A stretch of DNA of 40,339 bases from Anaeromyxobacter sp. PSR-1. GTDB taxonomy: Bacteria > Myxococcota > Myxococcia > Myxococcales > Anaeromyxobacteraceae. Below the pieces are notes generated by a model that ran no database searches, was not told the DNA's origin, and saw only the letters and a list, made by a program, of their open reading frames with translations. How positions within the stretch are numbered: the stretch's first letter is position 1; each line of letters opens with the position of its first letter. Made by a program: the position numbers and the translations under genes. Of this stretch, positions 35,190 through 40,339 are shown in pieces. The stretch covers positions 1 through 40,339 of the forward strand of contig NZ_BAZG01000022.1 in assembly GCF_000964525.1 (NCBI RefSeq), read 5' to 3'.

Positions 35190-36083
35190 GTGTCGAGAGC
35201 GATCGTGTTCCAGTCGGTGCTGGGCCTGGCGATGGTGTTCGGGCCGGCCGTGGGCGCCGCCCAGGCCTTCCGCCACCAGACCACCGTCTACTCGGATCCG
35301 AAGGAAGGCCAGCTGAGGCGGCCCGAGGGCGTGGCCTGCGGGGCGGGCGGCGCCGTCGTGGTCGCCGACACCGGCAACGCCCGGCTGCTGCTGTACACGT
35401 ACCGTGACGGAAGCCTCAGCGGCGGCACCCAGGTGAAGCTCGCACAGGTGCCGTACCCGTACCGGGTGCAGCTGGATCCCAAGGGCGAGGTGCTGGTGCT
35501 GGACGAGAAGCTGCGCAAGATCGTGCGGCTCGACGCGAAGGGCGCCTTCCTCGGCAACGTCGACCTGCAGGGCGCGCCGGCCGGCACGCTCCCCGGCGCC
35601 TTCAAGGTGGACGGCGCGGGCAACCTCTACGTGCTCGACGTCCTCGGGCCGCGGGTGCTCGTCACCGACCCCGCCGGCAAGGTGATCCGGCAGGTCGAGC
35701 TGCCGCGCGAGGGGGCGCAGTTCACCGACGTGGCGGTGGACGGGGGCGGCACGCTCTACGCCGTGGACGCGGTGGGCGCCGGCATCTGGACCGCGGACAA
35801 GGGCGCCACCGCGTTCAAGCGCCTCACCGAGTCGCGCAAGGACGTGATGAGCTTCCCGACCTACCTGGCGTTCCACCAGGGCAAGCTGTACGTCGTGGAC
35901 CAGCACGGCGGCGGGATCGCGATCCTCGGCTCCGACGGCTCGTTCCAGGGGCGGCAGCTCGCGCTCGGCTGGAGCCCCGGCCTGGTCTACTACCCCGCCC
36001 AGATCTGCTTCGAGCCGGACGGCGCCGTGTTCGTGGCGGATCGCGGCAACGACCGCATCCAGGTGTTCGACACCGGCCGGTGA
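35190..36083 (+). CDS. Secreted NHL-type beta-propeller protein
   Basis: The 297-residue protein has a signal peptide ending near AAQAF. Six NHL-like blades follow, for example LRRPEGVACGAGGAVVVADT and FEPDGAVFVADRGNDRIQVF. No heme, lipobox or enzyme motif is seen. The GTG at 35190 is preferred because AAGAGGTG lies seven bases upstream; another GTG at 35181 overlaps the previous stop. NHL propellers usually bind proteins or glycans. As I recall, NHL genes also accompany omcS in Geobacter, so a role in filament assembly or anchoring is plausible but unproven. Confidence 0.8.
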   Translation: MSRAIVFQSVLGLAMVFGPAVGAAQAFRHQTTVYSDPKEGQLRRPEGVACGAGGAVVVADTGNARLLLYTYRDGSLSGGTQVKLAQVPYPYRVQLDPKGEVLVLDEKLRKIVRLDAKGAFLGNVDLQGAPAGTLPGAFKVDGAGNLYVLDVLGPRVLVTDPAGKVIRQVELPREGAQFTDVAVDGGGTLYAVDAVGAGIWTADKGATAFKRLTESRKDVMSFPTYLAFHQGKLYVVDQHGGGIAILGSDGSFQGRQLALGWSPGLVYYPAQICFEPDGAVFVADRGNDRIQVFDTGR

Positions 36084-36091
36084 GGAGGCGA

Positions 36092-37042
36092 GTGGCTCGC
36101 ATCCCGATCACCCTCGTCGCCGCACTCGCGATCGCGCAGGCGCTCCCTCGTGCGGCCCGGTCGGCGGAGCCCGCGCCCGGCGAGGGCGACGCGCGGCGCC
36201 CCGTCTCGCTGGCGTACCTCTACGACGTGGCGGCGCTGGACGGTCCCATCGCGATGAGCTGGGCGACGCTCGCCTACGACGCCGACCGCCGCGAGCTCTA
36301 CGTCATCCCGCCGGGCGAGGGGGTGCGCGTCTTCAACCGGACCGGGGTCGAGGTGTACCGCTTCGGCGACGAGGGCCAGCTCGGCTGGGTGCGCGGCGTC
36401 GCGGTGATCGAGAACGGCGATCTGCTGCTGCTCTCCGAGCGAGACGGGCCCCGGGTGCTGCGGGCCGACTTCCGGGGCACACAGACGGGCGAGCTGCAGT
36501 TCTCGGCGCCGGCGAGCCTCGGCGCGTTCACGCCGACCAGGCTGGCGTACAGGGACGGGCTCGTCTACCTCGCCGACACCGTGAAGCTCAAGCTGCTGGT
36601 GACGGATCTCCGGGGCACGACGGTCCGCGCGGTCGACCTCGCCAAGCTGGCGCTGGAGGGCGCCTCGGCGGACGGCAACGAGCTGCACGGCTTCAGCGTG
36701 GACCCGCGCGGCAACGTCCTGTTCACCATCCCCACCCTGTTCCACGCATACGTCGTCGCGCCCGACGGGACGCTGCGCGTCTTCGGGCAGCGCGGCAGCC
36801 GCCCCGGGCTCTTCAACGTGGTGGGGCCGATCGTGGGCGACGAGGAGGGATACCTCTTCGTGGCGGACCAGCTCCGGCGCGTCGTGATGGTGTTCGGGCC
36901 GGATCTCAAGTTCGTCGGCGAGTCCGCCGGCGGCGCGGCGGGGCTGGTCATCCCCAGCGAGATGGCGGTCGGCAACGGCGTGCTCTTCGTATCGCAGGGA
37001 GGAAACCGGGGCGTCAGCGCGTTCCTGGTACATGGGCGCTGA
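36092..37042 (+). CDS. Second secreted NHL-like beta-propeller protein
   Basis: This 316-residue protein has a signal peptide ending AARSAEP. Propeller blades include LAYDADRRELYVIPPGEGVR, VRGVAVIENGDLLLLSERDG and FSVDPRGNVLFTIP. It is more divergent than the preceding protein but has the same fold and order of elements. The GTG at 36092 follows GAGGAGG closely; a GTG at 36080 overlapping the previous stop is the alternative. It immediately precedes the second OmcS-like gene. Function is inferred from context only. Confidence 0.78.
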   Translation: MARIPITLVAALAIAQALPRAARSAEPAPGEGDARRPVSLAYLYDVAALDGPIAMSWATLAYDADRRELYVIPPGEGVRVFNRTGVEVYRFGDEGQLGWVRGVAVIENGDLLLLSERDGPRVLRADFRGTQTGELQFSAPASLGAFTPTRLAYRDGLVYLADTVKLKLLVTDLRGTTVRAVDLAKLALEGASADGNELHGFSVDPRGNVLFTIPTLFHAYVVAPDGTLRVFGQRGSRPGLFNVVGPIVGDEEGYLFVADQLRRVVMVFGPDLKFVGESAGGAAGLVIPSEMAVGNGVLFVSQGGNRGVSAFLVHGR

Positions 37043-37143
37043 GCGTGGCCTCGCAGGGTGCGGAACGCCGCGACGTAACCCGGTCGCGGGACGCAGGCGA
37101 AGACTGGATGGACAGCAAGCCGCAAGACGGCGGCAGAGGGATC

Positions 37144-38427
37144 GTGTCAGCGTCGAAGCGAGTGCCAGGGGTTCGTCGACTCGCGGCCGCGGCGGTCGCG
37201 CTGCTCGCGGCAGCGCCGGCCGTGGCGTTCCATTCCGGCGGCGCCGCCCGCTGCGAAGGCTGCCACACGATGCACGGCAGCACGACGAAGGCCTCCGGTT
37301 CGGCCCTGGTCCAGGGGGCGGACGCGAGCTCCACCTGCCTCCTCTGCCACGCGGGCGTGGCCTCCGCGCCGCACTCCGTCTACTCGCTCTCGGTCCAGCC
37401 CGGCGCCGCGCCGCTCAACATGACGCCGGGCGGCGACTTCGCGTGGCTGGCGAAGTCGTGGTCCTGGGCCGGCACGGCGGGGCTCGAGACGAGCCCGGGC
37501 GACGCCCACGGCCACAACATCGTGGCCGCCGACTACGGCCGCTTCGCGGATCCCAGGCACCCGACCGCGCCCGGCGGCAGCTATCCCTCGAACCAGCTCT
37601 CGTGCATCAGCTGCCACGATCCGCACGGGAAGTACCGCGTGCGCGATGGCGGGGTCGTGGCCACCGGCGGCGCGCCCGTCGTCGCGTCCGGTTCGTACGG
37701 CGACCGCACCGCGTACGTGGCGCCAACCCAGACCACCGCGATCGGCACCTATCGCATGCTGGCCGGCGTGGGCTACCAGCCGCGGACGCTCGCGGGCGTC
37801 AACGCGTTCTCGGCGGATCCGCCGGTCGCGCTCGCGCCCAGCACCTACAACCAGGGCGAGCGGGTCGCCGACGTCCGGGTGGCGTACGGGAGCGGGATGT
37901 CCGAGTGGTGCGGCAACTGCCACGGCGCGATCCACACCCCGGCGAACCCGACGCGCCCGGGGGAGTTCATGCACCCCTCCGGCAGCTCCGCCAAGCTCGG
38001 GATGCTCGCCAACGTGTACAACGCCTACGTGAAGACCGGTGACCTCGGCGGGAGCTACGCGCTCGCCTACACGTCGCTGGTGCCGTACGAGGAGGGCACC
38101 GCGGATCGGGCGACGCTCGCCGCGAGCACGTCCAGCGACGGGATGGTGCGCACCGGGCCGGTGCGCGGCCAGGAGAACGTGATGTGCCTCTCCTGCCATC
38201 GCGCGCACGCCTCGGGCTGGGACGGATCGCTGCGCTGGAACGTGAAGAGCGAGTACGTGGTGGCGAGCGGGCAGTGGCCGGGGATCGACGCCATCGGGGA
38301 GGCCGGGCGGGCGGCGGTGGCCCAGGGGCGCACCCGGGCCGAGACGCGCGGCGCGATGTACGACCGCGAGCCGACCGCGTTCGCCACCTTCCAGACCAGC
38401 CTGTGCAACAAGTGTCACGCGAAGTGA
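37144..38427 (+). CDS. OmcS-like hexaheme cytochrome, candidate nanowire subunit (second copy)
   Basis: The chosen GTG gives a 427-residue preprotein with a compact signal (VSASKRVPGVRRLAAAAVAL) cut before FHSGGAARCEGCHTMHGS. In-frame starts at 37045 and 37108 would add a non-signal-like extension of 12-33 residues. Six heme motifs occur: CEGCH, CLLCH, CISCH, CGNCH, CLSCH and CNKCH. It follows remembered OmcS closely, with MTPGGDFAW, GHNIVAADY, APGGSYPSNQLSC, CHDPHGKYR, YRMLAGVGYQPRTL, VAYGSGMSEWC and EEGTADR, and ends CNKCHAK. It appears closer to OmcS than the first copy is. Unlike that copy it sits inside an operon without its own terminator. Confidence 0.93.
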   Translation: MSASKRVPGVRRLAAAAVALLAAAPAVAFHSGGAARCEGCHTMHGSTTKASGSALVQGADASSTCLLCHAGVASAPHSVYSLSVQPGAAPLNMTPGGDFAWLAKSWSWAGTAGLETSPGDAHGHNIVAADYGRFADPRHPTAPGGSYPSNQLSCISCHDPHGKYRVRDGGVVATGGAPVVASGSYGDRTAYVAPTQTTAIGTYRMLAGVGYQPRTLAGVNAFSADPPVALAPSTYNQGERVADVRVAYGSGMSEWCGNCHGAIHTPANPTRPGEFMHPSGSSAKLGMLANVYNAYVKTGDLGGSYALAYTSLVPYEEGTADRATLAASTSSDGMVRTGPVRGQENVMCLSCHRAHASGWDGSLRWNVKSEYVVASGQWPGIDAIGEAGRAAVAQGRTRAETRGAMYDREPTAFATFQTSLCNKCHAK

Positions 38428-38440
38428 CGGTGAGGACCGC

Positions 38441-40339
38441 ATGAGCGCGCAGGCAGGACGAGCGGGGACGTGGCTTCGGCGCGCGGGCGGGCCGCTGGCG
38501 GGCGCCGCGGTCCTCGCGCTGCTCGCGGCCTGCGGCGCCGGCGGCGGATCGAGCTCGTCCGGGAAGGGCTACCCGCAGCCATCGCCGAAGGGTCGGGTGC
38601 TCGGCCTTTCCTCGGCGGCGACGATCGGCGGGCAGGGCGGGACCCTCGTCTCGCCGGACGGCCTGCTCACGGTCACGGTCCCCGCCGGTGCCGTGGCTTC
38701 GCCGGTGGCCTTCACCGTGGACGAGATCACGAACACGGCCCCCGGCGCGATCGATCCGACCAAGGCCTACCGCCTCGGCCCGGAGGGGACGATCTTCGCC
38801 GCACCGGTGCAGCTGACGTTCGTGGCGGGGCCGGCGGGCACGCCGCTCGACGGCATCGCCGTCGCGTACCAGGAGCGCCAGGGCTTCTGGCTGCGGTACC
38901 GCGACCGCGACATCGCCCGCGACCTCGCCGCCGAGACGTTGACGGTCGCCTCGCTGCACTTCAGCGACTGGAGCCTGGTGGGGAGCTCCGCCCGCGATCT
39001 CGACGGCACCGTCACGGTGGACTCGACCCTGAGCAAGACCTACACCGCGACCGGGAGCCTCGCGCTGAACTACGCGGCCGAGGACCCGGGCGGCGCCTAC
39101 TTCCTGCAGTGGGGGACGCTCGCGCTCGACTCCGCGACCGTGACCGCGCCCGACGTCGCCTGCACCGCGGCGGACACGGCGTTCGAGCTCGAGGCGACCA
39201 TCGCCGAGGTGATGGCCTCGCCCGCGTTCCGGTTCGGCATCACCGCGCGGTGGCCGCTCTCGTGCAGCTACGCCGGCGGCCCCGCCTACGACGAGCTGCT
39301 GTCGCTCCAGTTCGACACGCTCGGCATCTACCACCCGACCTGCAAGCGGACGCTCGCCGCCGGGTCGGTGATCTCGCAGGACCACCTGCAGGGCCAGTAC
39401 ACGCTGGACTGCGCCACGGCCGGGGTGGTGCAGCTGAGCTGGGACCTGACCACCGCCGCGATGCGCGTGCCCGTGGCGGTGGACGACGCCGCCACGGTGT
39501 CCGAGGGCTCGTTCGTGGTGGTGAACGTGCTCGCGAACGACACGGTCGCGGATGGCGTGGCGGGCCTGGCCATCCTCACGGGCCCTGCGAACGGAGCGGC
39601 CGTCCTGAACCCCGACCGGACGGTCACCTACATCCCGTCGCCGGGCTACTTCGGCCCGGACGCGTTCACCTACCAGGTGACCGACTCGGACGGCCAGACC
39701 GGCTCGGCGACGGTGAGCGTCGCGGTGACCGCGGTGGACAGCGGCTCGCCGGTGGCGGTGGACGACGCGGTCACGACGCTCGAGGACGCCGCGGCCACGG
39801 TGAACGTGCTCGCCAACGACACGGTGCAGGATCCGCCCGCCACGGTCACCATCGCGACCGCGCCGGGGAAGGGCACCGCCGCGGTGAACGCCGACGGGAC
39901 GATCACGTACACACCGTCCGCCAACGCGTTCGGCGCGGACGCGTTCAGCTACCAGGTGAGCGACTACGACGGGCAGGTCGCGACCGCGACCGTCTCGGTC
40001 ACGGTGACCCCGGTCGACGACGGGCCGCCCACGGCCGCGGGCGAGGCGGTGACGGTCGCGGAGGGCGGCGTGGTCGTCATCGGCGTCCTCGCGAACGACA
40101 CGGTGGTGGACGGCGTCTCCGCGCTCGCGGTGACCGCCGGGCCGGCCGGCGGCACGGCGGTCGTGAACGCCGACCACACCATCACCTATACGCCGGCCCC
40201 GGCGTTCAACGGGGCGGACGCCTTCACGTACCAGGTGACCGACGGCGACGGGCAGACCGCCAGCGCGACGGTGAGCATCACGGTGACGGCCGTGGACAGC
40301 GGCGCGCCGGTCGCCGTGGCGGACTCGGCCTCGACGCCG
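38441..40339 (+). CDS. Large surface lipoprotein with cadherin-like 93-residue repeats, partial
   Basis: The frame has 633 codons and is open to the window edge. The signal ends in the lipobox LLAAC, followed by a Gly/Ser-rich spacer. Residues 60-110 (GGQGGTLVSPDGLLTVTVPA) look like a ZU5-type domain. From residue 344 there are tandem Ig/cadherin-like domains of the VAVDD...VNVLANDTV...GPDAFTYQVTDSDGQT type, common in bacterial adhesins. The gene starts 13 bases after the OmcS-like stop with GAGG upstream, so it belongs to the same transcript. It may anchor filaments or mediate attachment to minerals or cells. Confidence 0.82.
   Translation, partial: MSAQAGRAGTWLRRAGGPLAGAAVLALLAACGAGGGSSSSGKGYPQPSPKGRVLGLSSAATIGGQGGTLVSPDGLLTVTVPAGAVASPVAFTVDEITNTAPGAIDPTKAYRLGPEGTIFAAPVQLTFVAGPAGTPLDGIAVAYQERQGFWLRYRDRDIARDLAAETLTVASLHFSDWSLVGSSARDLDGTVTVDSTLSKTYTATGSLALNYAAEDPGGAYFLQWGTLALDSATVTAPDVACTAADTAFELEATIAEVMASPAFRFGITARWPLSCSYAGGPAYDELLSLQFDTLGIYHPTCKRTLAAGSVISQDHLQGQYTLDCATAGVVQLSWDLTTAAMRVPVAVDDAATVSEGSFVVVNVLANDTVADGVAGLAILTGPANGAAVLNPDRTVTYIPSPGYFGPDAFTYQVTDSDGQTGSATVSVAVTAVDSGSPVAVDDAVTTLEDAAATVNVLANDTVQDPPATVTIATAPGKGTAAVNADGTITYTPSANAFGADAFSYQVSDYDGQVATATVSVTVTPVDDGPPTAAGEAVTVAEGGVVVIGVLANDTVVDGVSALAVTAGPAGGTAVVNADHTITYTPAPAFNGADAFTYQVTDGDGQTASATVSITVTAVDSGAPVAVADSASTP
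39470..40339 (+). repeat. Tandem 279-base repeats coding cadherin-like domains
   Basis: Repeat units begin at 39470, 39749, 40028 and 40307, each exactly 279 bases (93 codons) after the last. The fourth is cut by the window edge. Units have diverged at both DNA and protein level while keeping their length. Confidence 0.85.

Overview
The window is very GC-rich DNA with dense coding, short leaders and Shine-Dalgarno starts. It carries about 98 c-type heme motifs across six genes, and two of those genes closely resemble Geobacter OmcS. This fits a metal-reducing myxobacterium of the Anaeromyxobacter type. The assignment rests on gene content and composition only; no database search was possible.

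Left part (1-14500) is mostly core metabolism. A minus-strand operon (3506 to the left edge) encodes a coupled 80-residue protein with a repeated motif, a membrane-anchored tetraheme cytochrome, a Tat-exported 4x[4Fe-4S] protein, an NrfD-type quinone-site membrane protein and a frame-disrupted DUF2339-like membrane protein. Then come argG, a frame-disrupted chemotaxis receptor, an IS481-type insertion sequence in a convergent gene junction, a PLP aminotransferase, a small basic protein, a GMC/cholesterol-oxidase-like flavoprotein, a small helical protein, pgi and two tiny membrane proteins.

Right part (14684 to the right edge, all plus strand) is an extracellular electron transfer region. It starts with a lipoprotein carrying 40 heme motifs, seven of them with a widened cysteine spacing (C-x3-CH or C-x4-CH). 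Two tandem TMTC-like membrane glycosyltransferases with TPR tails follow. Next is a hexaheme OmcS-like cytochrome with a structured leader and its own intrinsic terminator. Then comes a tightly packed series: DUF4382/YVTN beta-propeller lipoprotein, outer-membrane beta-barrel, two CsgG/LpoB-fold lipoproteins, a SurA/PpiC-like chaperone, a 26-heme cytochrome (interrupted by one frameshift), a 16-heme cytochrome, two NHL-type propellers, a second OmcS-like hexaheme cytochrome and a lipoprotein with exact 93-residue cadherin-like repeats running off the window.

My reading is that this is one nanowire locus. The OmcS-like proteins would be the filament subunits, the multiheme and barrel proteins would carry electrons across the envelope, and the chaperone, propellers and ABD-fold lipoproteins would support assembly. 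The cytochrome identities are seen directly; the joint role is inference. Three genes are broken by small indels in simple-sequence runs (two CG runs, one G run). These may be sequencing errors, recent mutations or variable sites.
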